A stretch of DNA of 64,000 nucleotides from SFHK01 sp964554795 (GTDB lineage Bacteria; Bacillota; Clostridia; Christensenellales; Aristaeellaceae), in assembly GCA_964554795.1 (NCBI GenBank), contig CAZKQB010000007.1:17652-81651 (forward strand), written 5' to 3'. This document shows positions 40,154 through 49,535 of the stretch, piece after piece. Each line of letters begins with the position of its first letter. Positions within the stretch are counted from its first letter, which is position 1. The position numbers and the translations under genes are program-made. Below the pieces are notes generated by a model. The model saw only the letters and a program-made list of their open reading frames with translations, did no database searches and was not told where the DNA came from.

Positions 40154-42607
40154 ATGGCGAAAAAAAACGTTCACGGCCCCTCTGAGCCGATGAAGCCGGA
40201 GATCATTGTACAGAAGACGATGGAGACGGTGATGCACGAGAGCATGATGCCGTACTCCGAGCACGTTATACTGGAACGCGCGCTGCCGCGTGTTGAGGAC
40301 GGATTGAAGCCCGTTCAGAGGCGCATCCTGTTTACCATGCAGGAGCTTTCGCTTTCACCCGACAAGCCGCACAGAAAGTGCGCGCGCATCGTGGGCGATT
40401 GCTTGGGAAAATATCATCCGCACGGCGATTCATCTGTATACGGCGCGTTGGCCCGCATGGCGCAGCCGTTCGCGCTGCGTGCTACGCTGGTGGATGGTCA
40501 TGGAAATTTCGGCTCCATAGACGGGGACAGTCCAGCTGCCATGCGATATACTGAGGCGCGCATGACGCCGCTGGCGATGGAAATGCTGCGCGACATTGAC
40601 AAGGATACCGTGGGCTTCCATCTGAATTTTGATGACACGCAGAAGGAGCCGGATCTTTTACCCGGTCGCTTCCCCAATCTCTTGGTGAACGGCGCCGATG
40701 GCATTGCCGTAGGCCTTGCCACGAACATACCTCCGCACAATCTGGGCGAAACGATCGACGGCGTAATTGCACAGATGGAAAGCCCGGATATTACGACCCG
40801 GGAGCTGATGAAGTACATCCCTGCTCCGGATTTCCCGACCGGAGGCGTGCTTGCCTGTACGGACGAGCTGTATCAGGCCTACGAGACCGGACGTGGCAAG
40901 ATTCAGCTTCGCGCGAAGGTGGAAATTGAGAAGGGCAACGCCGGACGTACGCTCCTGGTTGTGACGGAAATGACGTACGGCAAGAATAAGGCAGCGGTGC
41001 TCGAAAAGATTTTGAAGCTTTCGGAGGAAAAGAAGGCGCTGTTCAGCGGCATTTATGATATCCGCGACGAAAGCGACCGCATGGGCATGCGTGCGGTAAT
41101 CGAGCTGAAAAAGGATGCGGATGTCGAGCGTACGCTGGCTGCATTGTATAAGTACTCTGAGCTACAGGATACCGTGGGCGTGAACATGGTGGCCATTGCC
41201 GACGGCAAGCCCATGCAGATGGGGCTTAAAACGATTTTGGCGCACTGCATCCGTCATCAGAAGGAGGTTGTAACCCGCAGAACGCGTTACGATCTCGAGC
41301 AGGCAAAGGCGCGGGCACATATCCTGGAGGGCCTGATCATTGCTGTTGACAATCTGGACGAGGTCATTCGCCTGATCCGTGCCAGCAAAACGCCAAAGGA
41401 AGCGCGCGAACGGCTGATTGTAGCCTTCGCCCTTACGGAGGTTCAGGCACAGGCCATTCTGGATATGCGCCTTCAGCGCCTGACAAACCTTGAGATTTTG
41501 ACGCTTCGCAACGAATACGCTGAGGTTCTCAAGCGCATTGCTTATTTGGAGTCGATCTTGAAGAGCGAAAAGAAGCTGATTTCCGTGATTCGTGATGAGC
41601 TGACGGAAGTTCGAAAGAAGTATGCCGATGCGCGCCGCACCCAACTGGTCGGTGCATTTGAGGAAACGGAGATTGTGCCGGATGCGCCGGTGGCAGATGA
41701 TGCGGTTGTGTATCTGACGCGCGCGGGCTTTGTCAAGCGCGTGCAGCCGAAGCTGTTCGAAAAAGCCGTGCAGAATGGAGAGATTCCGTCAGAACCGCCG
41801 TACCGCTTTGATTGTGAAACGACGGATAGGCTTCTGTTCTTTACGGATCTGGGGAATTGCTATCCGGTAACCGTATCGCAGGTGCCGGAGTGCCGTGTAA
41901 AGGATCGCGGTCTGCCGTTGGGCGGTCTGCTCGCGGGACTTGCCAAGGGAGAAAACGTGGTTTCGCTTTTGTGCGTAAAGCCGGCTGATTTCAAGGGTGA
42001 GCTGCTGTTTGCCAGCCGCAGCGGCCTCGTGAAGCGTGTGGACATAGCGGAATACAGCATTAACCGCGCGCGCTTTGCTGCCACGGGTCTGAAGGACGGA
42101 GACCGTTTGCTTACGGTATTGCGCTTGTCCGGCGAGAGCAACCTTCTAATGATCACGGAGCAGGGCATGGCCATTCACTTCAAAACCTCCGAGGTTTCGC
42201 TGATCGGCCGTACGGCTGCGGGCGTGAAGGGGATTACGCTTGCGCCGGAGGACAGCGTCGCCTTTGTTCTTCCGGATGACGAGGAGGGTGAGGTGCTGTT
42301 GGTGAGCGATAAGGGCTTCATGAAGCGCTGTCTACTGATTGATTTTGATTTGCAGGCGCGCGCAGGCAAGGGCGTGAAGTGCTTTGCTTTCCAGAAAAAC
42401 GGGGCAAACGGCGCACGTATCCGCGCGGCGATGCTTGTGAAGCAGCCGTTCGACTTTGCAGCGAAGCAGAAATCTGGGCAGGAAATGCCGCTGAATACCA
42501 ATGCCGTGCGCATCGAGCGCAGGGACAGCAGGGGTTCCATGTACGCCATGTGCGTATTGGATGATACAATCGAATTCGTGGAGAGAACCATTCGAAGGGG
42601 GAACTGA
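40154..42607 (+). CDS. parC: Type IIA topoisomerase DNA-cleavage subunit (ParC-like)
   Basis: This is the 817-residue cleavage/religation subunit. The N-terminal core has LPRVEDGLKPVQRRILF (~47), the quinolone-region GKYHPHGDSSVYGAL (~87) and the catalytic tyrosine in AAMRYTEARM (~129). A coiled coil and a C-terminal beta-pinwheel (~495-817) follow. The canonical GyrA-box QRRGGKG was not found; the corresponding blade reads VKDRGLPLGGLL. This supports decatenating topoisomerase IV. It starts 3 bases after the parE stop. A sugar isomerase-like gene follows after only 2 bases, so that gene probably shares the transcript. Confidence 0.87.
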   Translation: MAKKNVHGPSEPMKPEIIVQKTMETVMHESMMPYSEHVILERALPRVEDGLKPVQRRILFTMQELSLSPDKPHRKCARIVGDCLGKYHPHGDSSVYGALARMAQPFALRATLVDGHGNFGSIDGDSPAAMRYTEARMTPLAMEMLRDIDKDTVGFHLNFDDTQKEPDLLPGRFPNLLVNGADGIAVGLATNIPPHNLGETIDGVIAQMESPDITTRELMKYIPAPDFPTGGVLACTDELYQAYETGRGKIQLRAKVEIEKGNAGRTLLVVTEMTYGKNKAAVLEKILKLSEEKKALFSGIYDIRDESDRMGMRAVIELKKDADVERTLAALYKYSELQDTVGVNMVAIADGKPMQMGLKTILAHCIRHQKEVVTRRTRYDLEQAKARAHILEGLIIAVDNLDEVIRLIRASKTPKEARERLIVAFALTEVQAQAILDMRLQRLTNLEILTLRNEYAEVLKRIAYLESILKSEKKLISVIRDELTEVRKKYADARRTQLVGAFEETEIVPDAPVADDAVVYLTRAGFVKRVQPKLFEKAVQNGEIPSEPPYRFDCETTDRLLFFTDLGNCYPVTVSQVPECRVKDRGLPLGGLLAGLAKGENVVSLLCVKPADFKGELLFASRSGLVKRVDIAEYSINRARFAATGLKDGDRLLTVLRLSGESNLLMITEQGMAIHFKTSEVSLIGRTAAGVKGITLAPEDSVAFVLPDDEEGEVLLVSDKGFMKRCLLIDFDLQARAGKGVKCFAFQKNGANGARIRAAMLVKQPFDFAAKQKSGQEMPLNTNAVRIERRDSRGSMYAMCVLDDTIEFVERTIRRGN

Positions 42608-42609
42608 TT

Positions 42610-43335
42610 ATGGAATACGGACTTCAAATGTATTCGGTGCGTGACATTACGAAGACGGATCTGGAAGGCGCGTTGAAGGCGGTTGCCGAGATGGGCTATA
42701 CGTACGTGGAGTTCGCCGGCTTCTTCGGCCACAGCGCTGAAGAGGTCAAGGGCTGGCTGGACAAGTACGGCCTGAAGGTTTCCGGAACGCATACCGGCCT
42801 TCGTGAGCTGGATGACGATTTCGAGGGCACAGTAAAGTACCACAAGACCATCGGCAATACTAACATCATCATTCCGGGTCATGACCTGAGCTGCCAGAGC
42901 AAGCTTGATGAGTTCATCGAGAAGGTCAATCGCTACCAGCCGATGCTGGAAAAGGAAGGAATTTCGCTTGGTTATCACAATCATTCGCATGAGTTTATTC
43001 CGAATGACGACGGCAGCGAAATTCACGAGCAGCTGGTTTACCGCACGAACATGAACATCGAAATCGATACCTTCTGGTATTTTAACGCTACGCGCAAGAG
43101 CGCTGTTGGCATTATGGAACGCCTGAAGGATCGCATTCGCGTGATTCACATCAAGGATGGATTCGTTGGCGGCGAAGGTAAGCCTCTGGGCTACGGCGCA
43201 GCGCCGACAGCCGAGGTGTACGCTAAGGCGGCTGAGCTGGGCATTCTGATGGTTGTTGAGAGTGAAAGCTTGAAGCCGGACGGATTGACCGAGGCGCGCC
43301 AGTGCATCGAGTTCCTCAAAGCACAGGAGAAATAA
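42610..43335 (+). CDS. Sugar phosphate isomerase/epimerase family TIM-barrel protein
   Basis: This is a 241-residue AP-endonuclease-2-like TIM barrel (IolE/IolI, hydroxypyruvate isomerase relatives). Metal-site residues appear in sequence order: YVEFAGFFGH, SGTHTGLREL (His ~60), LGYHNHSHEF (~120-129), IEIDTFW (~150) and VIHIKDG (~178). These proteins isomerise sugars, keto-inositols or ketoacids; the substrate cannot be assigned. It follows parC by two bases, an unusual partner for a topoisomerase gene, and ends before a GC-rich hairpin at 43354. Confidence 0.87.
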   Translation: MEYGLQMYSVRDITKTDLEGALKAVAEMGYTYVEFAGFFGHSAEEVKGWLDKYGLKVSGTHTGLRELDDDFEGTVKYHKTIGNTNIIIPGHDLSCQSKLDEFIEKVNRYQPMLEKEGISLGYHNHSHEFIPNDDGSEIHEQLVYRTNMNIEIDTFWYFNATRKSAVGIMERLKDRIRVIHIKDGFVGGEGKPLGYGAAPTAEVYAKAAELGILMVVESESLKPDGLTEARQCIEFLKAQEK

Positions 43336-43353
43336 TAGCAAAATTCCGGGTAC

Positions 43354-43381
43354 GAACGCCGACGGACGGTCGCCGGCGTTC
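43354..43381 (+). terminator. GC-rich hairpin after the isomerase gene
   Basis: GAACGCCGACG pairs with CGCCGGCGTTC (one mismatch), loop of six. No T-run follows, so it may be a partial terminator. Confidence 0.5.
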
Positions 43382-43465
43382 TCATGTGCGGCCAAGGCTC
43401 GGTTGCATTTCAAGGCTTTTCTGCTTGGAGTGGAGACGCCTCCGGCGAGAACGGGAGACAGATGG

Positions 43466-44569
43466 ATGCTGAAATATCTGAAGAGGTATGGCGGAGTATC
43501 ATTTGATGAGCAGCCGCTGAACGATGTGGACAGGCTGATCTTTGCACAGATGGCTTATGTCGATTTCCCAGTGGATGCGCCGACGGATGTACCGCTTTCG
43601 GAGGTGCTCAAGCAGATTTCATTTGAAAAGAAGAAAGCGGCAGAAGAAGTGCGCTTCCGGTTTCAGGCGAAGAGCGACTGTGAGCTGTGTGCATTGGCCG
43701 CTGCGGCAAAGCGCTATCAGGGTGTACGCTTTCATGGCTTTTTCCGCAGCACAGCGATGGATGTGCCGCTTGCCGCACTTTCGCTGCTTCTGCCGGATGG
43801 AGCGGTGCTGATTGCCTTCCGCGGAACGGACAATACGCTCAAAGGCTGGAAGGAGGATTTTGACCTCGCAGTTCAGGCTGAAATTCCGACGCAGGGGATG
43901 GCCAAGAGGCTTGTGGAAGCTGCGGCGAAGGAGGAGCGACCGCTGGAGCTATGCGGGCATTCGAAGGGCGGCAATCTTTCATTGTATGCGGCTGTGTTTG
44001 CGGGCATGCAGGCGTGGGCACGGCTTCGTCAGGCAGTCAGCTTTGACGGGCCGGGGCTATCGGCGGAGGTCATGCGCTCGGAGGAATATAGGCAGGTTTC
44101 GAGCAGACTGCGGCTGGTTCTGCCGCAGGCGTCGCTGGTAGGGCTGCTTTTCCATCAGCCGAAAGGTGTTCGCATTGTGCAGAGTAGCACTTGTAGCGTG
44201 CTTCAGCACTATCCCTATACGTGGAAAACCGACGGAATGGACTTTAAGGATGCGCGTAGGCTTACGGCTCCCGCGCGGCTGATTGGCGATACCGTGTGCG
44301 GTTTGATCGAGAAAATGCCGATCGATATGCGCGCACAATTCATTGATGCCGTCTATGAAATTGTCTGTTCCACGGGCGCAGAGACACTCAATGACATCGT
44401 ACGCGGGTGGATCAGCAACACACCGCGTGTGCTTAAAAAACTGGTCAAGACCGACGCGAAAACCTATGCGCTGCTTGCGCGCACGGTAATGCTTTTCTGG
44501 CATTCGGCTGCGGAGGCCTTTGGCCTTATGATGACAGGAAACGACGAAGCAAGCGAGATTCAACGATAA
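43466..44569 (+). CDS. Mbeg1-like (DUF2974) alpha/beta hydrolase
   Basis: This 367-residue protein matches the Mbeg1-like/DUF2974 lipase-type group. Signatures are FRGTDNTLKGWKEDFDLA (~116-133), the nucleophile elbow CGHSKGGNL (Ser ~172) and VSFDGPGLS (~203-211). No signal peptide is seen, so it is probably cytosolic; the function in bacteria is poorly known (lipase or esterase fold). The start is chosen as ATG 43466 with a GGGAGA site 7-12 bases before; an upstream TTG at 43403 gives only a poor extension. The histidine phosphatase gene follows 22 bases later. Confidence 0.8.
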   Translation: MLKYLKRYGGVSFDEQPLNDVDRLIFAQMAYVDFPVDAPTDVPLSEVLKQISFEKKKAAEEVRFRFQAKSDCELCALAAAAKRYQGVRFHGFFRSTAMDVPLAALSLLLPDGAVLIAFRGTDNTLKGWKEDFDLAVQAEIPTQGMAKRLVEAAAKEERPLELCGHSKGGNLSLYAAVFAGMQAWARLRQAVSFDGPGLSAEVMRSEEYRQVSSRLRLVLPQASLVGLLFHQPKGVRIVQSSTCSVLQHYPYTWKTDGMDFKDARRLTAPARLIGDTVCGLIEKMPIDMRAQFIDAVYEIVCSTGAETLNDIVRGWISNTPRVLKKLVKTDAKTYALLARTVMLFWHSAAEAFGLMMTGNDEASEIQR

Positions 44570-44591
44570 ACGAAAGATAAGGAGGTAAATC

Positions 44592-45305
44592 ATGAAAATC
44601 CTTCTGATTCGCCATGGAGACCCGGATTATTCCATCGATTCTCTCACGGAGAAGGGCTGGCGGGAGGCCAATCTGCTTTCGAACCGTCTTGAAAAGCTGG
44701 AGATTCGGGATTTCTATGTTTCCCCGCTTGGACGCGCGAAGGCGACGCTGCGCCCAACGCTTGAAAAGCTGAACAAAACGGCCGAGGTGCTTCCGTGGTT
44801 GGAGGAGTTCCGCGGCTGGGTGGAGGATCCGTTCGGACAGCCTGAGCCGCAGCATCGAATTCCGTGGAATCTGATGCCACAGTACTGGACGAGGTTCCCG
44901 GAGCTGTTTAACCGTGATCACTGGATGGAACACCCACTGATGGCAACGGGAACGCTTCGCGAGATTGTTCAGGAAACCAACGACGGTGTGGACGCGCTTC
45001 TGGAAAGATATGGCTACAAGCGCGATGGAATGATCTTCCACACTGAAAACAATACGACGGATACCATCTGCCTCATGTGCCATTACGGCGTGGGCATGGC
45101 GGTTCTTGCACATCTGCTGGGCGTCGCGCTGCCGATTCTGTGGGGAAGCTTCATGCTGCCGACTACATCGGTCACGACGCTGGTAACGGAGGAGCGCATC
45201 CCGGGAGAGGTTTTCTTCCGTTGCTTCCAGATGGGCGATACCGCGCACCTTTACGCTGGCGGCGAGCCGAATTCGCAGGCAGGCATGTTCCAGGAAAAGC
45301 TGTAG
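44592..45305 (+). CDS. Histidine phosphatase (phosphoglycerate-mutase-like) family protein
   Basis: This 237-residue phosphatase of the histidine-phosphatase superfamily has the N-terminal LLIRHGDPDY (catalytic His ~8), an RAKATLRPT arginine, an acid/base Glu in the insertion, and CHYGVGMAVLAHL with the second His (~158). Substrates could be phosphosugars, phospholipids or proteins. The insertion with WLEEFRGWVEDPFG resembles uncharacterised Clostridia homologues. An AAGGAGG ribosome site is present. It converges with the L,D-transpeptidase gene across a perfect bidirectional terminator. Confidence 0.9.
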   Translation: MKILLIRHGDPDYSIDSLTEKGWREANLLSNRLEKLEIRDFYVSPLGRAKATLRPTLEKLNKTAEVLPWLEEFRGWVEDPFGQPEPQHRIPWNLMPQYWTRFPELFNRDHWMEHPLMATGTLREIVQETNDGVDALLERYGYKRDGMIFHTENNTTDTICLMCHYGVGMAVLAHLLGVALPILWGSFMLPTTSVTTLVTEERIPGEVFFRCFQMGDTAHLYAGGEPNSQAGMFQEKL

Positions 45306-45318
45306 AAGAGCCAATAAA

Positions 45319-45355
45319 AAAAGCATTCGATTGCAAAACGCGATCGAATGCTTTT
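45319..45355. terminator. Bidirectional terminator
   Basis: AAAAGCATTCGAT (45319-45331) and ATCGAATGCTTTT (45343-45355) form a 13-bp perfect stem with A/T ends, between convergent genes. Confidence 0.9.
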
Positions 45356-45358
45356 GTG

Positions 45359-46255
45359 TCAATATCCCCATGCCTTCAGTTCGGGGTGTACTGTCCATGC
45401 AGGCGTGGGCGCAGGCGTTATGCCAAGCGCGGGGGTCGGATCCGGCGTGGTGTCCGGTGCAGGACTTACGTAGTACTTGTTCTTCGGGTCGGGATCAGTC
45501 GGATCCCAGTTACTCGTACGCTTGGGCGGCTGAAGCGATGCAAGCAGTTCTTCGTCTCGTTCTCCGCTGTTCATTACGTGAATGGGTGTGCCCTCTGGGC
45601 AGTTTGTGTACATCCAGTAGGCATCGCCCGCTGTCAAACGAACGCAGCCGGAAGAAACGTTTTGCCCCAGCTTGTCGTAGTAGTGGTGCTTCAGCTGGCC
45701 TGCGTTCTGCGTGTAATAGCAGCAGGAGTGGAAAAGGAATGGGCCGGAGATGCGGTTTGCGTACTGCGCATATGAACCGTTACCCATCTTGCGCCAGCGA
45801 TACTTCGTGCCCAGACGGTACATGCCGTCCTCCACCTTGTCGTTCTTCCCACTGGAACAAATGAACTGCTTCACGACCAGATCATAATATCCCGTTTCGC
45901 CGATGGTATAGATCGTTACTACCTGCTTCCCCTTGTCCAGCTCGATGAAATAGGGATATTCCAGATCGACGGGTGTGGGCTCGGGGGTCGGTTCGGGCGT
46001 CGGCGTTGCCGTGGGAACGGGCGTCGGCGTAGGAGTGGGCGTTGGCGTAGCGGTCGGAACCGACGTGGGGGTGGGCGTTGGCGTGCGGTTGACCTCTGCC
46101 TGATAATCGTCGTTCGCTTGATGAATGCTCGTAAGTACAAGAACCAACAGCACCAGAACGCACACGGCTAATATGGAAACGGTGGCATAAAACACCATTT
46201 TGTTTGTTTTTTTTCTGCGATGGGCGGAGTGTTTTGCAGATGATCGCTTGTTCAT
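45359..46255 (-). CDS. Membrane-anchored L,D-transpeptidase (YkuD family) with Pro-Thr repeat linker
   Basis: This 298-residue enzyme forms 3-3 peptidoglycan cross-links or attaches proteins to the wall. It has a basic cytosolic N-terminus, one transmembrane helix (~21-42), a low-complexity PT/PTPTP linker (~57-95) that spans wall space, and a YkuD domain (~100-240) with the active site SSGCVRL (Cys ~202) and upstream FHSCCYYTQNAG. A second Pro-rich tail (~265-290) follows. The start is ATG 46255 with GGAGAAATAAAA before it; an upstream in-frame ATG at 46312 has no site. Confidence 0.9.
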   Translation of the reverse strand: MNKRSSAKHSAHRRKKTNKMVFYATVSILAVCVLVLLVLVLTSIHQANDDYQAEVNRTPTPTPTSVPTATPTPTPTPTPVPTATPTPEPTPEPTPVDLEYPYFIELDKGKQVVTIYTIGETGYYDLVVKQFICSSGKNDKVEDGMYRLGTKYRWRKMGNGSYAQYANRISGPFLFHSCCYYTQNAGQLKHHYYDKLGQNVSSGCVRLTAGDAYWMYTNCPEGTPIHVMNSGERDEELLASLQPPKRTSNWDPTDPDPKNKYYVSPAPDTTPDPTPALGITPAPTPAWTVHPELKAWGY

Positions 46256-46339
46256 TTTTATTTCTCCATCGTTATTCACGAGCATTATAAGACCGAGGTT
46301 TGTCATACACAAGCATGAAATCGTAAATATGCGTAAAAA

Positions 46340-47599
46340 TCAGAGGAGAATCCGGTTTACCGTATACATCCATACGCAGTATACATACAAAACTGCAAGC
46401 ATCGCGTACACAAGCAGACGTACCCAGCGCCGACGCATGCGGGCGAGAATCAGATAGGCGGGGTACATGGCGCAGAGGTATCGCGGGCCGCTGATCAGCA
46501 TGGTTGGGGAGATGACGACGTTTTCATAAACGAGCGCGTAGGCGAGGTCGGGCGCGTTTAGTCTTCGTGCGCTGAACGCAAGCATTACGGCGCTAAGCAG
46601 CAGGAAAACCGATTGCGGAAGCCATACACCCCAGCGGTACCAGTCTACGTTTGGATAGAAGAGGTAGTATGCGGTGTACTGTGCCGTACGGAACACGGAG
46701 CCGGCGCTCTGTCCCCAGTGCTCTCGCTGATAGATGAGAAACTGGAACGGATTTCCGGTTACAACGGCATTGATGATTACATAAGCGGCAAAGCCGGAGA
46801 GTATGGGCAGACATTTGAGCGCGCTCATAAGAAGGGCACGTGCTTTTCCGTCTCCGCGTCTGCGCGCGGTGCGAATGAGCTCATAGTATAATGGCACAGC
46901 GCACACTGCGCCCGGAAGCCGGGAAAACGATGCGAGCGCACCGAACAGCAGCGCAAGGAAAACACGCTGCCTGCGCGCCGCCAGAATGCTCAGAAGCGTT
47001 AGAAGAAGAAAAAGCGATTCAGTATATGGGATGGAAAAGAACATCCCGGCAGGACAGAAGAGGAGCAGCCACACGGCGCATCGGGCGCATTTCGCGCCAT
47101 ACAAATCCTCTGCGAGGCGGAACAGCACGAGCGCGGAGCCGATAAGCGCCGCGTTTGAAACGAGAAAGGCCCATGCGGTGACGGACAAAAACGGAAGCAA
47201 CGCGTGTAGGCCGCGCAGTAGGTAGGGGTACAAGGGGTAGAATACGATATGCAGCCGCGCATCGCCCTCCGTGACGTATCCGTTTTCGGCGATGCCAAGG
47301 TAATGGGGAGCGTCCCACTGCGTCCAGATAAAAAGCTGATTGTTCAGGTAGGTATCCAGACTACCTGAAAGCGCGTTGCCGATATAGCCAATTCCCCATA
47401 TGAGCGCGCGGGAGAAAACGAAGGCGATCAAAACCGTCCGCAGAACAGCGAATACAGGCATAGATGGCTTTGAGGCAGGTGCTTCCGACGGATTCAGTGC
47501 GCCCACAAAGTAGCGCCGGAGTGCAACAATCAGCGCGTAGAGAAAAAGGGCGCACACAACGTACGGGTAAATCCCAATAAAGATGTCAGTCATCGTCAT
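46340..47599 (-). CDS. Polytopic GT-C-type glycosyltransferase (PIG-V/mannosyltransferase-like)
   Basis: This is a ~419-residue integral membrane protein with about ten hydrophobic helices. An extracytoplasmic WTQWDAPHYLGIAENGY motif (Asp ~95) is typical of PIG-V-type GT-C transferases that use polyprenyl-phosphate sugars. FYPLYPYLLRG and IPYTESLFLL are also typical. The acceptor and sugar are unknown; surface glycan or protein glycosylation is likely. The start overlaps the upstream gene's stop by 14 bases and no ribosome site is seen, implying translational coupling (ATG 47599 or 47593). Confidence 0.78.
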   Translation of the reverse strand: MTMTDIFIGIYPYVVCALFLYALIVALRRYFVGALNPSEAPASKPSMPVFAVLRTVLIAFVFSRALIWGIGYIGNALSGSLDTYLNNQLFIWTQWDAPHYLGIAENGYVTEGDARLHIVFYPLYPYLLRGLHALLPFLSVTAWAFLVSNAALIGSALVLFRLAEDLYGAKCARCAVWLLLFCPAGMFFSIPYTESLFLLLTLLSILAARRQRVFLALLFGALASFSRLPGAVCAVPLYYELIRTARRRGDGKARALLMSALKCLPILSGFAAYVIINAVVTGNPFQFLIYQREHWGQSAGSVFRTAQYTAYYLFYPNVDWYRWGVWLPQSVFLLLSAVMLAFSARRLNAPDLAYALVYENVVISPTMLISGPRYLCAMYPAYLILARMRRRWVRLLVYAMLAVLYVYCVWMYTVNRILL

Positions 47600-48194
47600 C
47601 AAATATGCGCGAAGAAGGCTTCGCTGAGCGACCGTCGCGCGCGGTCGGGGCATATAAAGAGGTGGAAATGTTGCGTGGCCTTGATTTTGCGGGCTTTACA
47701 TCAAACAGAGAAGCATCCATAAACAGGTCGGTCTCCTTTTGACCTTCCGGCTTCGCTGCAGAAGAATGCGAGGGTTTCACGTCAAAAAGAGACGGCTCCA
47801 TAAACAGATCGTTCTCGTTTTCTTCTTTTCTTTCCCTGCGAGTCTCGTCTACCCGGCGCGGAATCCGCGTAGAGGGCTTTATGCGCCGCGCCGGTGCTTG
47901 ACGGCGGGCGGAGGAAAGCGGTTCATTGGGATCAAGAATCGCGTCGTCGACAACCATGCGCTTTTTGCGGAACCACCACCAAAACGGCCGCCAGCGGAGC
48001 AAGTACACGACGGTATCCGTCACAACGCTGATCGTAAGCAGAATAATGAGTAGACTTTTCCAGCTACTTGAAAGCCAGCTGAGAAGTGAGCCGCCGCTGC
48101 TGCCGGTAAACAGCGACCAAACGCCGTTAATCAGCGCCCGAAACCATGAAAGCATGATTTCCAGCACGTTTTCCGCGAACTGATCGTGACCCAT
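47586..48194 (-). CDS. Membrane protein with duplicated DLFM-x-x-SLFDVKP motif, unknown function
   Basis: This is a 202-residue protein. The N-terminal ~85 residues contain a hydrophobic segment (SLLIILLTISVVTDTVVYLL) and an aromatic/basic border (RWRPFWWWFRKKR). The rest is polar and probably disordered, and it holds two nearly identical 13-residue motifs, DLFMEPSLFDVKP (~128) and DLFMDASLFDVKP (~154). Such repeated short linear motifs often dock partners. Sitting between cdaR and a GT-C transferase, it may belong to a cell-envelope assembly. The family is not recognised. Confidence 0.75.
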   Translation of the reverse strand: MGHDQFAENVLEIMLSWFRALINGVWSLFTGSSGGSLLSWLSSSWKSLLIILLTISVVTDTVVYLLRWRPFWWWFRKKRMVVDDAILDPNEPLSSARRQAPARRIKPSTRIPRRVDETRRERKEENENDLFMEPSLFDVKPSHSSAAKPEGQKETDLFMDASLFDVKPAKSRPRNISTSLYAPTARDGRSAKPSSRIFDDDD

Positions 48195-48195
48195 T

Positions 48196-49521
48196 TTATT
48201 CCTCCGTTTGATTCTCCGGAGCCGCCGCCGCGGCTTCCTCCAGCGTAACCTTAATTGTGGATGGTGTTAATGAGGCGTATGAAAGCTCCGGATTGTTCCC
48301 GATTACGATTGGAAGCTCGTAATCTCCGGCAGCAAGCCCCGTCAGGTCGACATAGGCGTACACGTCCTCGCTTTCCAGCGCGGATATCTGCGAACGCGGA
48401 CCGGTGACCTGTACGGAGAAATGGTCTGTAGATAGCAGTGCATTCAGACCATCCGTGAGGCCGAACGTCTTCACGGGAACGTCGTCAAGCAAAGTTGTGT
48501 CCTGTATCTCGGAAATCGTGACGGTCATGTACACCTGCCTGGAGGAGACGTACTTAAACTCAGAAAGATTCGAGAAGGACAGTGTCTCCGTGAAAGACTT
48601 GGAGGACGATGCGTTCTTCAGCTTGTCCGGGATTTTCAGCGGCAGGTGTTCAAGATCCTCTAAAAGATCTGCCTCTGCGGCTACGGTAATCGTGGGCGGC
48701 ATGAAGCTGATGGAATCGATAACATAGCCGTCCGCCACGCCAAGCTGAGAGGGATCGAGAACGACGCTCAAATCCTTTTTGGGGTATATATCTACCTTAA
48801 TGGCGCAGGTGGATGCAGATTTCTTCAGAAGGCGCGAGCTGGGAATGGCTTCGCGCGTCTGGTCGAGTAGGGAAACCAGTGCCGAGCGGCGGAACGAGGC
48901 CGTCTGGTCACTTACGTCCAGCTGCGCGCGGATTCCAAAGACTGTCTGAACTACGGACATGGGGCCAGAGACGGTAATCTGCTGGGGGTTGACGGAATCC
49001 GTTTCCACATTATACCAGTAGTGCTCTGTGTCCATGCCGTTCAGGCTGACTTCAATTGGCATATCGCGAGAGTCGAGGCTTTCTACGCGCACCGTTACGC
49101 TGTCAGGGTACAGTCTGGTTACGGTACCAAAGCGTGATTCGGCGAGCAGGGGCACATCGTAGGTGCCTTCTACGCGAATGTTGGATACATCCAGAGATAC
49201 GTCGATGCTGCCGCGCGTCACCTTGGAAAGCTGATTTTGTGGCGCTTCAACAACAGCGGAAATCTCTCCCTGATAATCGGTGTATACATCGGTTGCAAGC
49301 GCAAGGCCGTACACATTCAGGGAGGAGGTACCGGTAACGGAAATGCTCAATCCGGACATGTGCTTGCTGCGGGTGAGCGAGGGCGTGCTGTCGATGATGT
49401 AGATCCAAAGAATAATGGCGAAAAGGAGGCTTAAAAGCTTCAGCCATAAATGGCTGGTCAGCGCATGCCAAAGGCGCTTTCCCATTTCGCGAAGGTGTAA
49501 GCTTTTCAAAAGCTCCTTCAT
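48196..49521 (-). CDS. cdaR: YbbR-domain protein CdaR, regulator of diadenylate cyclase
   Basis: This is a 441-residue membrane-anchored protein. An N-terminal transmembrane helix (~27-45, LLSLLFAIILWIYIID) is followed by about four extracytoplasmic YbbR beta domains (~50-430), with recurring VTVRVESL, ITVSGPMSVV and IKVTLEEA strands. CdaR binds and modulates the c-di-AMP synthase CdaA, encoded immediately upstream (14-base gap). In Bacillus glmM follows; here it does not, and unknown envelope genes follow instead. Confidence 0.92.
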   Translation of the reverse strand: MKELLKSLHLREMGKRLWHALTSHLWLKLLSLLFAIILWIYIIDSTPSLTRSKHMSGLSISVTGTSSLNVYGLALATDVYTDYQGEISAVVEAPQNQLSKVTRGSIDVSLDVSNIRVEGTYDVPLLAESRFGTVTRLYPDSVTVRVESLDSRDMPIEVSLNGMDTEHYWYNVETDSVNPQQITVSGPMSVVQTVFGIRAQLDVSDQTASFRRSALVSLLDQTREAIPSSRLLKKSASTCAIKVDIYPKKDLSVVLDPSQLGVADGYVIDSISFMPPTITVAAEADLLEDLEHLPLKIPDKLKNASSSKSFTETLSFSNLSEFKYVSSRQVYMTVTISEIQDTTLLDDVPVKTFGLTDGLNALLSTDHFSVQVTGPRSQISALESEDVYAYVDLTGLAAGDYELPIVIGNNPELSYASLTPSTIKVTLEEAAAAAPENQTEE

Positions 49522-49535
49522 GGCTGAATCCCTCC

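Noticed and set aside
45975..46090. Simple-sequence repeat as a mobile or CRISPR element
   Set aside because: The repetitive bases encode the Pro-Thr linker of the L,D-transpeptidase, so they are a coding low-complexity region.
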